A stretch of DNA of 64,000 nt from CAVSLM01 sp963728895 (GTDB taxonomy: Bacteria; Pseudomonadota; Gammaproteobacteria; JBBQDK01): assembly GCA_963728895.1 (NCBI GenBank), contig CAVSLM010000001.1, forward strand, positions 434,001 to 498,000, in the 5' to 3' direction. The first letter of the stretch is position 1, and each line of letters starts with the position of its first letter. Below are positions 1 through 7,917 of this stretch, piece by piece. Position numbers and translations under genes: made by a program. The notes below the pieces were generated by a model. The model was not told the origin of the DNA. It ran no database searches and saw only the letters and a list, made by a program, of their open reading frames with translations.

Positions 1-897
1 GTTCGCCTGGCTGGTGGAGCAGGTGGGCCTACATGGCGACGTGCTTTCCGCGAACTGCTCGCGCGGGGTTTCTCCTACGAGCTCGATCGTGTACCCCTGC
101 TCGGGCTGCAGACCGTGTATTTCAAGCCGAGCATCATGCGACGTCCGCTATCGATCGCCACGGTGCCCAGTGGTCCGTACGATGACGGCTTCGGTCCTGA
201 TGGCCTGCTCAGCTATCGCTATCGCGGCTCGAACCCGGATCATTCGGACAACCGCGGACTGCGGGAGGCGATGCAGCTGCGCATTCCGCTCATATACTTC
301 CATCGGATCGTTCCTGGGCAGTACCTTGCAGCGTGGCCGGTCTTCATCGTCGGTGATGATCCCGCACGATTGACGTTTCAGGTGGAGATCGACGATGCTG
401 GGTATGCGGCCTACGATCTGGCGCGTGAGTGGTCCCGCGGATCGGTGGCGGAAGCCGGCGCGGAGGCGCGCCGAGCCTATGTGACACGTACGTTTCAGCA
501 ACGCGTTCACCAGCGGGGATTCCGTGTGCGCGTGTCCCGCGCTTATCGGGAGCAGTGCGCGCTCTGTCGTTTGCGTCACGAAGAGCTGCTCGATGCAGCG
601 CACATCATCCCGGATGGTGAGCCTGACGGCGAGCCCGTCGTGCCCAACGGGCTGGCGCTGTGCAAGCTCCATCATGCCGCTTTCGACCGTCAGTTTCTGG
701 CGGTCCGGCCTGACTACACGGTTGCCGTGCGCCGGGACATCCTCGATGAAAGCGACGGACCGATGCTCCTGCACGGTCTGAAGGGGATGCACAACCAGCG
801 CATCGTTCTGCCTCGGGTGTTGTCCCTGAGACCCGATCCCGCATTGCTGGAGCGGCGCTATGAGCGCTTTGTATCTCGAGAGAGCGCCAGCGAGTAG
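1..897 (+). CDS. HNH restriction-type endonuclease, 5' end outside window
   Basis: The frame is open from the first base, so the true start lies upstream; at least 298 codons are present. The C-terminal half carries an HNH_2-type nuclease domain: a Cys-X2-Cys pair (QCALC), then DAAHIIP, then NGLALCKLHHAAFD, which supplies the metal-binding His/Asn/His residues. This matches the predicted restriction endonuclease family (COG3440 type). The N-terminal part (YRYRGSNP, then LIYFHRIVPGQY) resembles the DNA-recognition half of such proteins, but I cannot name the domain. No methyltransferase or other restriction gene is visible downstream; the next gene is a REP-associated transposase. Role in defence against foreign or modified DNA is inferred from the family. 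Confidence 0.8.
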   Translation, partial: VRLAGGAGGPTWRRAFRELLARGFSYELDRVPLLGLQTVYFKPSIMRRPLSIATVPSGPYDDGFGPDGLLSYRYRGSNPDHSDNRGLREAMQLRIPLIYFHRIVPGQYLAAWPVFIVGDDPARLTFQVEIDDAGYAAYDLAREWSRGSVAEAGAEARRAYVTRTFQQRVHQRGFRVRVSRAYREQCALCRLRHEELLDAAHIIPDGEPDGEPVVPNGLALCKLHHAAFDRQFLAVRPDYTVAVRRDILDESDGPMLLHGLKGMHNQRIVLPRVLSLRPDPALLERRYERFVSRESASE

Positions 898-956
898 TAC
901 GGAGCGTTCCGGGCGGGGTCCTCGATAGAGCTGGTGCGTAAGATTTGCAGTGACGT

Positions 957-987
957 GGTGGATGCGCTTCGCTTATCCACCCTACAT
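957..987 (+). repeat. REP palindrome, left copy of inverted pair
   Basis: A 31-bp unit that can fold on itself (GGTGGAT / ATCCACC stem around GCGCTTCGC). Its reverse complement recurs at 1078-1108 with one mismatch. The pair lies directly upstream of a REP-associated tyrosine transposase, the arrangement known as a REPtron or BIME. Confidence 0.8.
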
Positions 988-1077
988 GGGAAGCAAGGAG
1001 ATGGGCATGGACGCCAAAGGACTTGATGGGGAAGGTGCAGGGAATTTTTCGATCGGGTGTCGAGCGCAGGTAGATCG

Positions 1078-1108
1078 ATGTAGGGTCGATAAGCGAAGCG
1101 CATCCACC
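1078..1108 (-). repeat. REP palindrome, right copy of inverted pair
   Basis: Inverted counterpart of 957-987: 30 of 31 positions match its reverse complement. It ends about 20 bp before the start codon of the RAYT transposase, whose family recognises and processes such hairpins as single-stranded DNA. A third, truncated REP-like stretch (1661-1678) follows the transposase gene. Confidence 0.8.
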
Positions 1109-1128
1109 ATTCATGAAGGTTTTCGGTC

Positions 1129-1647
1129 ATGAGTGACTACCACCGCGCCATCATTGCCGGTGGAGTGTTTTTCTTCACTGTGGTGACCCACGGACGGGCG
1201 CCTATTTTGCCGACGGCGGGCGGGTCGAAAAACTGCGCGAGGCCTTCCCGCAAGGTGCGGATAAGCAGGCCGTTTGAGATCGATGCGATGGTGATCTTGC
1301 CGGACCACCTGCATTGCCTCTGGCGTTTGCCGGACGGCGATGGCGACTACTCCGGACGCTGGCGAGAAATCAAAAAGGCCGCCTCGCGCGCCATCGCCCC
1401 GTTTTCGAATGTCCGTAACGAGCGCGCGGTGTGGCAGCGGCAGTTCTGGGAACACGCGATACGCGACGAGACGGATTGGCGCAAGCACCTGGATTACATT
1501 CATTACAACCCGGTGAAGCACGGTTTGGTTACGTGCCCGCGAGAATGGCCATGGTCGAGTTTCGGGCGCTGCGTGACGCGCGGATGGTATCGATCGTCAT
1601 GGGGAAACACGGAGTCGATAGGGATCGCGGGGTTGGATTTCGAGTGA
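1129..1647 (+). CDS. REP-associated tyrosine transposase (RAYT, IS200-like)
   Basis: A 172-residue Y1-type HUH transposase. The HLH metal-binding motif is at residues 60-62 (PDHLHCLW), and the catalytic tyrosine region YIHYNPVKHG is near residues 123-132, followed by the family-typical PREWPWSSF. The product would nick and join REP hairpins on single-stranded DNA. REP units flank the gene (957-987, 1078-1108, remnant 1661-1678). Residues about 27-41 (ILPTAGGSKNCARPS) do not look like the family. The other frame reads FADGGRVEKLREAF, which does. One base missing in the T-run at 1205-1208 and one extra in the C-run at 1247-1249 would explain this, so the frame is restored after about 15 codons. 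This may be real or a sequence error. Confidence 0.88.
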   Translation: MSDYHRAIIAGGVFFFTVVTHGRAPILPTAGGSKNCARPSRKVRISRPFEIDAMVILPDHLHCLWRLPDGDGDYSGRWREIKKAASRAIAPFSNVRNERAVWQRQFWEHAIRDETDWRKHLDYIHYNPVKHGLVTCPREWPWSSFGRCVTRGWYRSSWGNTESIGIAGLDFE

Positions 1648-1660
1648 TGGGTTAGTGGGC

Positions 1661-1678
1661 GGTGGATGCGGTGCGCTG
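1661..1678 (+). repeat. truncated REP downstream of RAYT
   Basis: The stretch GGTGGATGCGGTGCGCT matches the left half of the REP at 957-987 with few changes. The second half of the palindrome is missing because the interspersed element at 1683-1940 begins here. This suggests the element landed in, or recombined with, the right-hand REP. Confidence 0.45.
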
Positions 1679-1682
1679 GGCT

Positions 1683-1940
1683 AGCCCGAAAATCTCACCA
1701 GCATCCCGGGAGCTGGCGGAATTCGCAGTCATCCTGGCGCCGGGCTGGAGCGAAACGGATAGCCGTAGCTATCACTTGAGTGAAAAGCAAGCCAGGGCGG
1801 GCGAGAGCTGCCAGGAACCAGATAGGTAGGTGGCGTAAACAGTGTGTCGTCGTTCGCCGATCGAGAAGCATGCCAGGTCTTTCTTGCCATCCATTCACTC
1901 ACACGGCCAGCCGCTGGCCGGCTGGTGGGATTTTCGGGCT
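1683..1940 (+). mobile_element. MITE-like interspersed element, copy R1
   Basis: About 258 bp bounded by 20-bp inverted repeats (1683-1702 and 1921-1940; 19 of 20 pairs match). It holds an internal hairpin GATAGC-CGTA-GCTATC (1758-1773) and a GC-rich hairpin CCAGCCG...CGGCTGG next to the right end. The body aligns over its full length with 61039-61293, and partly with 23267-23456 and 10913-10995. No transposase is encoded and no target duplication is visible. CTAG flanks the left end and CTGG the right end, as in the other intact copies. It lies between the RAYT gene and the 3' end of the convergent gene at 1971-2255. Confidence 0.8.
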
Positions 1941-1970
1941 GGGGCAACCGTCGCTCAGCCGCGGATCAAC

Positions 1971-2255
1971 CTACGAGTCCAGCCGTTTCGCCGCCAGCGT
2001 CGGCTCCTTGTCCGTCCGCGTTTCCAGTTTCAGATAGCTGACCAGCCGCACGGTGCCCTGGTCGTGCAGGGCGGCGTGGATTTCCTCGACCGCGGCGAGG
2101 ATCTCGCCCAGGTCGCCTTCGATGTTGGTGCCGGAGGCGTGGGTTTCGATGAGGAAGCCGTGTGCCTTCAGCAGCCCGACGGCGCGTGCGACCTCGTTTC
2201 GGACCGACACGCCGTCGCCGATGGGGATGACCTGCAATTGCGCTGTTGCTTTCAC
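1971..2255 (-). CDS. MTH1187-family thiamine-binding protein
   Basis: A 94-residue protein of the Thiamine_BP/UPF0045 family (MTH1187/YkoF-like). Typical features are the opening strand TAQLQVIPIGDG, then VARAVGLLKAHG, the signature ETHASGTNIEGDLGEI and the C-terminal VRLVSYLKLETRTDK. The GTG start at 2255 is preferred over the longer upstream frame because the conserved domain begins there and a GAGGG lies 7 bases before it. Family members are small tetrameric cytosolic proteins that bind thiamine-like ligands or serve as subunits of uptake systems. No thiamine genes or riboswitch are visible nearby, so the physiological role is open. Confidence 0.85.
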   Translation of the reverse strand: MKATAQLQVIPIGDGVSVRNEVARAVGLLKAHGFLIETHASGTNIEGDLGEILAAVEEIHAALHDQGTVRLVSYLKLETRTDKEPTLAAKRLDS

Positions 2256-2651
2256 GGTGCGCCCTCGGTGTGCGTGGAGGTTCGGAGTGTGGCAGGCCGC
2301 TCTTGCGGGTGCGTCGAGGCCAAGCCACCGGGCAGCGCGTGACGTTTCGCTGCGACGTCCGCATGTCCCGATGTGCTGCTCCGCGGCTGCACGTGGTTCA
2401 GCATAGCAAGCACACGCGGACCCGCCATGGCGCTCGGCGGTGACCGCCATGAAGATTCTTTCGATCCGGAAAATGCACTGCGTCCTGGTGAGAGATCGAT
2501 CGGTGAGATAGGCGGGCCAGGAGGGGATTGGTCAGGACCCCGGTGCTCCCGGCCGCAGTGCGGGGCGGGGGCGTCACCGGTGATCATCTCGCGGCCGAAC
2601 ACGGCGCCCGGCGTGCGCGTGACGCGCTGCGGCTCGGTTGCCTTCGCGCCG
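2256..2651. other. intergenic region without convincing gene
   Basis: About 396 bp between the start of the thiamine-binding gene and the 3' end of the histidine kinase gene. Open frames here show no codon pattern or motif that I recognise. A small palindrome (GGCGGT-GA-CCGCC, about 2438-2450) is the only structure seen. It presumably holds the promoter of the thiamine-binding gene. Confidence 0.4.
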
Positions 2652-5600
2652 TCAGCTTCGGTTCTGTATCGTGAGCAGGATGCTTAGCGCCTGCGGGTCC
2701 ACGGGCTTGACAAGATGGTGGTCGAAGCCCGCCAAACGGCTGCGGGCGCGCACTTCGCGCTGGCCGTAGCCGGTGACCGCGACCAGGCAGACGGATGCGC
2801 CTTCGGGACGTGCGCGCAGCCGGCGTGCGGTTTCGTAGCCGTCGATGCCGGGCAGACCGATGTCCAGCAGCACCAGGTCTGGCCTGAAGGTTGCCGCCTG
2901 TTCCAGGCCGTCCTCGCCGGTGTGGGCCACGCGCACCTCGTGACCCTGCAGGCGCAGCAGCACGGCGGTGCTTTCGGCGACCTCTTCGTCGTCATCCACC
3001 ACCAGCACGCGTGCGCCGGGAGCCGCGCGTAGCGGCAAGCTCTCATCCGCAGGCTGGATGCGCAGCGGTTCCTCCATCAACGGTAGCCGCACGGTGAAAG
3101 TCGATCCGCAGCCGGTTCCCGCGCTGTCGGCCTGCACCGTACCGCCGTGCAGCTCCACCAGTCCGCGCACCATGGTGAGCCCCACGCCCAGCCCCCCCGA
3201 GCGCCGGTCGAGACTGCGCTCGCCCTGCTGGAACAGGTCGAACACACGCGGGAGCAGCTCCGGGGCTATGCCGGAACCGGAGTCGCTGACGCGCAGCGCG
3301 AGGGTGTCGCCGGCCACTTCGGCTTCGAGCGTGATGTGTCCGCCTGCCGGAGTGTATTTGGCGGCATTGTCGAGCAGATTGACCAGCACCTGCGCAAGCC
3401 GTACCGGATCGCCCAGGAAGCGCACCGCCGAGCCGGGCATGTGCACATCGAGGCGGTGCCCGCCGTTCTCGATCTGGGGCCGCACAGTTTCCAGCGCCTG
3501 GTCGACGATCTCGGCCAGCTCGACGACCTCGGGCTTGAGCGGGATCTTCCCGCGCACGATGCGCGAGACTTCGAGCAGATCATCCACCAGTCGGCTGAGA
3601 TGTACCACGTTCTGCTCGACCATCTTGCGCACCCACTGGACGCGCGGGTCGGGCAGATTCAGCAGTCCGAGGATATGGGCGGCGTTGCGGATCGGTGCGA
3701 GCGGATTGCGCAGCTCATGGGCGAGCATTGCCAGAAATTCGTCCTTGCGCCGGTCCGCCTCCTGCAACGCCTCCTCGATGCGTACGCGCTCGGTGATGTC
3801 GCGCACGATGCCCAACAGGCGCGCGGCGCGTCCGCCCGCGTCGGGCACCAGGTCCCCGGAAGCCGCGAGCCAGCGCACGCTGCTGTCGGGCAGGAGGATC
3901 CGGAATTCGGATCTGTAGTCGCGCTCGCCGCGTGCCGCGGCGCCGAGCTCGGCCATTACGCTGGCGCGATCCTCGGGGTGCACGTCCGCCGCGAACGCGG
4001 ACAGGTCAGCGTGACGGAAGCCTTCGGAACGGCCGAACAGCGCGCCCGCAGGACCCACCTCGTGCCATGCGCCGCTGGTGGGATCGAGCTCCCAGGCGAC
4101 CACGGCGGCCGCATGCAGCGTGAGTCGCAGACGCTGCTCACTTTCGCGCAGCGCCTGCTCCAGGCGCCGGCGCTCGGTGATGTCGCGCAACAGTACCTGG
4201 ATGGCCCGGCCTTCGCGATCCAGGAACGGGCCGGCCGCCACCTCGACCTGGCGCACCGAGCCGTCGAGCCGCCGCACAAGCCCTTCGACCAGCGGAACGG
4301 TCCCGCCCTGCAGGATCTCCTCGATGCGCTCGCGCATCAGCGGGTGATAGTCGGGATGAAACACCTCGAAGGGCGATCGACCCAGCAGCTGCTCGGTGTG
4401 CTGCGCGCCGAACAAACGGACCGCTGCGGGATTGACGAACACGATACGGTCGTTGCGGTTGACGAACACCGCATCGGGCGATAGCTCCACCAGGCTGCGA
4501 TAGCGCTCCTCGCTGATGTGTACCGCATCCTCGGCATGCTTGCGAGTGGTGACATCGTGCACGTATCCGTGCCAGAGCACGCTTCCGTCGGGCTGGCGCT
4601 CCGGCACCGAGTGTCCCTCCACCCAGAGCTCGCCCTTGCGCGGATGGTGCACCCGGAACTCGTCGCGCCACGGCGCGAGCGTGCGCGCGGACTCTTCGAT
4701 GGTGTGCTGCACGTGGTGGATGTCGCGCGCATCGATCAGCGCCAGCAGCGGTGCGGCGTCTTCGGCCACCTGCTCCGGATGAAGCCCGTAGATCGCGTCG
4801 AGCGCCTGGGCATTGGTGTAGGGCATGCGAGTGGTGCCGTCGGCATCGAGCTGAAAAGAGCAGATCATGCCCGGCACGGAGGCGGCCACCTTGCTCAGCT
4901 GATCCTGCAGCTTGAGCTGCTCGCGCAGCGCCCGCTCCGCCTCGCTGCGCTTGGTGACGTCCATGAAGGACACCAGTACGCGCGAGAGCTTCTTCTCGTG
5001 CCCGGGTACGACGAACAGGCGCAGGCTGAACAGGCGCCGCCGTCCATCGGGCCCGCGACGGACGCTGTCGCGGGAGAAGCTCACCTCGCCGCGCCACAGG
5101 GCCGCAAGCTCCTCCGCAAACGCGCAAAGGCCCTCGGCATCGAGGAACTCCGGCAGTGTGCGCGGGAGCTCCTCCATGCTCGGGACATCGAACCCTGCCA
5201 GGGTGGAGCGCGACATGGCGATGATGCGCACCAGCGCGGCGAGGCGGGCGGTTTCCTCGGGATGCGCCGCCAGGTGGGCAGCCAGGTCCTTCACGCCGGC
5301 GCTGCGCAGCTCATCGAGCCGGGCGCGCACGGCGGAGAAATCCTCTTCCCAGATGGGCACCGGTGCATGGTCGAACAGGCTCTGCCAGCGTGCTTCGCTG
5401 CGCCGCAAGGCCTCCTCCGTCTGCACGCGCTCGGTCACGTCACGCAGGATCGCCGTGAAGATCCGTCCGCCCTCGACCTGGACCTGTGAAATGGAGCCCT
5501 CGATGGGAAACTCCTCGCCGTCGGCCCGCTGTGCCACGAGCGTGGAAAGCGCGCCCATGCGCCGCTCGGTCATGCCGGTCGCGGCAAAGGCGCGCATGTG

Positions 5601-6596
5601 GGCGGCATGGCGCGCGCGCAGGCGTTCCGGGATCAGCTCCGCGAGCGGCCTGCCCATGACTTCCCCGGCCGAGCGACCAAACATCTGTTCGGCGGACGTG
5701 TTGAACAGAATGATGCGCTGCTGCTCGTCCGTGCCGACGATGGCGTCGCTGGCCGACTCGATCAGGCCCGCCAGGCGTCGCTCGCTCTCGGCACTCTCCC
5801 GTTCCGCCTGATGGTGTGGCTCCATGTCGAGCAGGGTTGCGATCACCTCACGCACCGAGCCGTCGGCGTGTCGGGCAAGCACCGATTCGCAGGCGAGGCA
5901 CCAGATCCATCTTCCGTCCGCCGCCTTGAGGCGGAACTCGAGCTCCAGGATTTCGCCCTCCGCTGCAAGTGCCAGCGCCTGGCGGTGCGCGAGCACGCGG
6001 GCCTGGTCGGACGGATGGTAGAGCGCGAGGCAGGTCGGTCCTCCCAGCTGCTCCAGCGCCTGGCGCGTGTAGCCCGTGATCCGGGTGTACTGCGGATTGA
6101 TCAGTATGTCCGCCGATCGTGCCAGGCTGTAGACATAGAGGCCGACGCGCGGCGAAGCGAGCATGCGCTGCACGAGTGCATGCGCCACCTGCTGGTATTC
6201 CTCCAGCAGGGCGAGCGTGCCGAGGATGCGCTCGAGTCGCCCGTCGGCGCCGAAGAACGCGCAACCCTGTTCCTCCAGCAGCGTGTGATTATCGCGGGCG
6301 TGCGGTGGCCGGTAGCGCGCGATGTAGGTCGGCGCCTCGGGGGTGAGCTGCGCACGAAGCGCAACGAGGTATTCGCGCTCGCCGGGGTCGAGCCGGGCCA
6401 GCCAGGCCTCCCCGCTCGGCGGCGGAGGCTCGCCCGCAGTGCCGACCAGCGCGCAGAAAATCGGCGCGGCTGTCAACCGGTCGTTGCGCGCGTCCCATTC
6501 GAACAGGCATGGCGCTCTTGTCTGGGAAGACCCGCTGCCCGCACGACCGTCGTCGAAATCTGGAAGCACCGTGCGGTGCAGGAGGAGATCGCTCAT
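2652..6596 (-). CDS. multi-PAS hybrid sensor histidine kinase with receiver domain
   Basis: A 1314-residue signalling protein with no obvious membrane segment or signal peptide, so it is probably cytosolic. The N-terminal 930 residues contain about six PAS/PAC modules. PAC ends are visible as ILRDVTERV, SFMDVTKRS, YVHDVTTRK, LLRDITERR and IVRDITERV. HisKA follows with the phospho-accepting His near residue 960 (MLAHELRNPLAPI). HATPase_c has the N-box NLLDNAAKY and G-boxes DSGSGI and GGLGVGL. A C-terminal receiver (about 1194-1314) has the VVDDDEE acidic pocket, phospho-Asp near 1245 (LLDIGLPG) and Lys in VKPVD. The start at 6596 follows GGAAAG at 7-base spacing; an in-frame start at 6683 is less likely. 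No dedicated response regulator or output gene is adjacent. Confidence 0.92.
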   Translation of the reverse strand: MSDLLLHRTVLPDFDDGRAGSGSSQTRAPCLFEWDARNDRLTAAPIFCALVGTAGEPPPPSGEAWLARLDPGEREYLVALRAQLTPEAPTYIARYRPPHARDNHTLLEEQGCAFFGADGRLERILGTLALLEEYQQVAHALVQRMLASPRVGLYVYSLARSADILINPQYTRITGYTRQALEQLGGPTCLALYHPSDQARVLAHRQALALAAEGEILELEFRLKAADGRWIWCLACESVLARHADGSVREVIATLLDMEPHHQAERESAESERRLAGLIESASDAIVGTDEQQRIILFNTSAEQMFGRSAGEVMGRPLAELIPERLRARHAAHMRAFAATGMTERRMGALSTLVAQRADGEEFPIEGSISQVQVEGGRIFTAILRDVTERVQTEEALRRSEARWQSLFDHAPVPIWEEDFSAVRARLDELRSAGVKDLAAHLAAHPEETARLAALVRIIAMSRSTLAGFDVPSMEELPRTLPEFLDAEGLCAFAEELAALWRGEVSFSRDSVRRGPDGRRRLFSLRLFVVPGHEKKLSRVLVSFMDVTKRSEAERALREQLKLQDQLSKVAASVPGMICSFQLDADGTTRMPYTNAQALDAIYGLHPEQVAEDAAPLLALIDARDIHHVQHTIEESARTLAPWRDEFRVHHPRKGELWVEGHSVPERQPDGSVLWHGYVHDVTTRKHAEDAVHISEERYRSLVELSPDAVFVNRNDRIVFVNPAAVRLFGAQHTEQLLGRSPFEVFHPDYHPLMRERIEEILQGGTVPLVEGLVRRLDGSVRQVEVAAGPFLDREGRAIQVLLRDITERRRLEQALRESEQRLRLTLHAAAVVAWELDPTSGAWHEVGPAGALFGRSEGFRHADLSAFAADVHPEDRASVMAELGAAARGERDYRSEFRILLPDSSVRWLAASGDLVPDAGGRAARLLGIVRDITERVRIEEALQEADRRKDEFLAMLAHELRNPLAPIRNAAHILGLLNLPDPRVQWVRKMVEQNVVHLSRLVDDLLEVSRIVRGKIPLKPEVVELAEIVDQALETVRPQIENGGHRLDVHMPGSAVRFLGDPVRLAQVLVNLLDNAAKYTPAGGHITLEAEVAGDTLALRVSDSGSGIAPELLPRVFDLFQQGERSLDRRSGGLGVGLTMVRGLVELHGGTVQADSAGTGCGSTFTVRLPLMEEPLRIQPADESLPLRAAPGARVLVVDDDEEVAESTAVLLRLQGHEVRVAHTGEDGLEQAATFRPDLVLLDIGLPGIDGYETARRLRARPEGASVCLVAVTGYGQREVRARSRLAGFDHHLVKPVDPQALSILLTIQNRS

Positions 6597-6935
6597 GCTT
6601 GTTCTTTCCGCGTGGAGCTCCCGTGCCGGACGTCGACCCGCAGCTCGGGGCTTCGGAGGCTGAAGCTGTCTCTGCCCGGACAACCCGTGCAGGCGGGACG
6701 AGTATGGGTACGGGCGGCTCCCGCGGGCGCGTGCCTATCATACCCGACGCAAGGCTCGCGTGACCGCCGGGCGGGAAATTTCCGCCTCCGGCGAGACCGA
6801 GCAACGCCTTCTGGAACGGATCGGCCCCGCGCCCACAATGGGCCTGGCGGACTGCGGGTCCGTGGGGCGCCTCGGAGCGAACCGGCCCGACCGGCGTGGC
6901 GATGCACGACCCGGATTACTATGATTCCTGCTGCC
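6597..6935. other. divergent intergenic region
   Basis: 339 bp between the kinase start (minus strand) and the MoaD-like gene (plus strand), so promoters for both must lie here. No recognisable gene. A 10-bp perfect palindrome GGAAATTTCC at 6773-6782, embedded in GC-rich sequence, is a possible operator. I cannot assign a regulator. Confidence 0.35.
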
Positions 6936-7205
6936 ATGGCGCATCTGACTTTCACGTCCAACCTCGCCCGCCACACGCAGTGCCCGGATGCGGAGCTGCC
7001 TGCGCGCGACGTTGCCGAGCTGTTCTCGAAGTATTTTTCCCAATGGCCCGAGGTGCGCGGCTACGTGCTCGATGACCAGGGCGCGGTGCGCAAGCACGTC
7101 ATGGTGCTGGTGGCCGGAATGAATCTGCGCGATCGCGCCGGCCTTGGCGATGCATTGGGGCCCGCGAGTCAGGTCTTCGTGTTTCAGGCACTGTCCGGAG
7201 GATGA
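6936..7205 (+). CDS. MoaD/ThiS-family ubiquitin-like protein
   Basis: An 89-residue beta-grasp protein ending in Leu-Ser-Gly-Gly, the diglycine tail that MoaD/ThiS proteins use for adenylation and thiocarboxylation. Other family features are VAELFSKYF near the first helix and the VMVLVAGMNLRD region before the last strands. An ATG 15 bases upstream (6921) is an alternative start. It ends 4 bp before the following BNR-repeat gene, and the two are probably co-transcribed. This pairing of a MoaD-like protein with a sialidase-like BNR protein recurs in bacteria, but to my knowledge its role is unknown. No molybdopterin or thiamine biosynthesis genes are near. Confidence 0.85.
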   Translation: MAHLTFTSNLARHTQCPDAELPARDVAELFSKYFSQWPEVRGYVLDDQGAVRKHVMVLVAGMNLRDRAGLGDALGPASQVFVFQALSGG

Positions 7206-7209
7206 GGTC

Positions 7210-7917
7210 ATGTCCGAGCGCTTGCTGGTCGGCACCCGCAAGGGCCTGTTCGTTCTGCAGCGCAACCCCGGCGGATGGGACGTGGTGCGTGCCGCATTGC
7301 TCGGTAGTCCCGTCACCATGGCGGCGATCGACCGCAGCGGTCGCTGGCACGCGGCAGTGGAGCACGGGCATTTCGGCGCCAAGCTGCAGCGCTCCGAGGA
7401 CGGCGGCGCGACCTGGGCGGAGGCTGCGACCCCGAAGTATCCGCCGCGCCCCGAGGATGCCGACGATCTCGACCCGGTGCGCCAGAGCCCACTGCCCTGG
7501 GACCTGAAGCGCGTCTGGTCACTGGAGTGCGGTGCACCCGGGCGTGCGGGCGAGCTGTGGTGCGGCACCATCCCCGGCGGGCTGTTTCATTCCTCCGACG
7601 GTGGGGATAGCTGGGCTCTGGTGGAAGGCCTCTGGTACCACCCGGAGCGCAAGCGCTGGTTCGGCGGCGGCGCGGACTACCCGGGCATTCATTCCATCCT
7701 GGTGGACCCGCGCGACCCCGAGGTGCTGCGCGAGGGTCTTCCGCAGCGCCATGCCTACGATATCGTCTACCGCCATGGCCTCGACGTCGACGACTCCGGC
7801 GAGCGGCTGGCCTTCGGGAGCACCACGGGCAACCTGTGGCTGAGCGAGGACCAGGGCGCGCACTGGCACCCGCTCAGCACCTTCCTTCCGCCGATCAACT
7901 GCGTGCGGTTCGCTTAA
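7210..7917 (+). CDS. BNR-repeat/sialidase-like protein, internally shortened
   Basis: A 235-residue beta-propeller-type protein of the exo-alpha-sialidase/VPS10-like family. It starts with LLVGTRKGLF, has Asp-box repeats (SEDGGATW, SSDGGDSW, SEDQGAHW) and ends in the family-typical LPPINCVRF. Full-length relatives are, from memory, about 350-380 residues. Here VDPRDPEVL runs directly into REGLPQRHAYD, which in relatives are separated by more than 100 residues, so two or three propeller blades appear to be missing in frame. The start at 7210 is chosen because the domain begins there. The stop codon TAA (7915-7917) coincides with the left end of a repeat element. No catalytic sialidase activity can be claimed. 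Confidence 0.75.
   Translation: MSERLLVGTRKGLFVLQRNPGGWDVVRAALLGSPVTMAAIDRSGRWHAAVEHGHFGAKLQRSEDGGATWAEAATPKYPPRPEDADDLDPVRQSPLPWDLKRVWSLECGAPGRAGELWCGTIPGGLFHSSDGGDSWALVEGLWYHPERKRWFGGGADYPGIHSILVDPRDPEVLREGLPQRHAYDIVYRHGLDVDDSGERLAFGSTTGNLWLSEDQGAHWHPLSTFLPPINCVRFA

Noticed and set aside
2256..2460. TPP riboswitch upstream of the thiamine-binding-type gene
   Set aside because: No CUGAGA-type core or P3/P5 arrangement was found on the minus strand.
2465..2517. Another copy of the interspersed element (CCGGAAAAT ... GGTGAGATAGGCGGGCC)
   Set aside because: Only the outermost bases resemble the terminal repeats, the interval is too short and there is no shared body.
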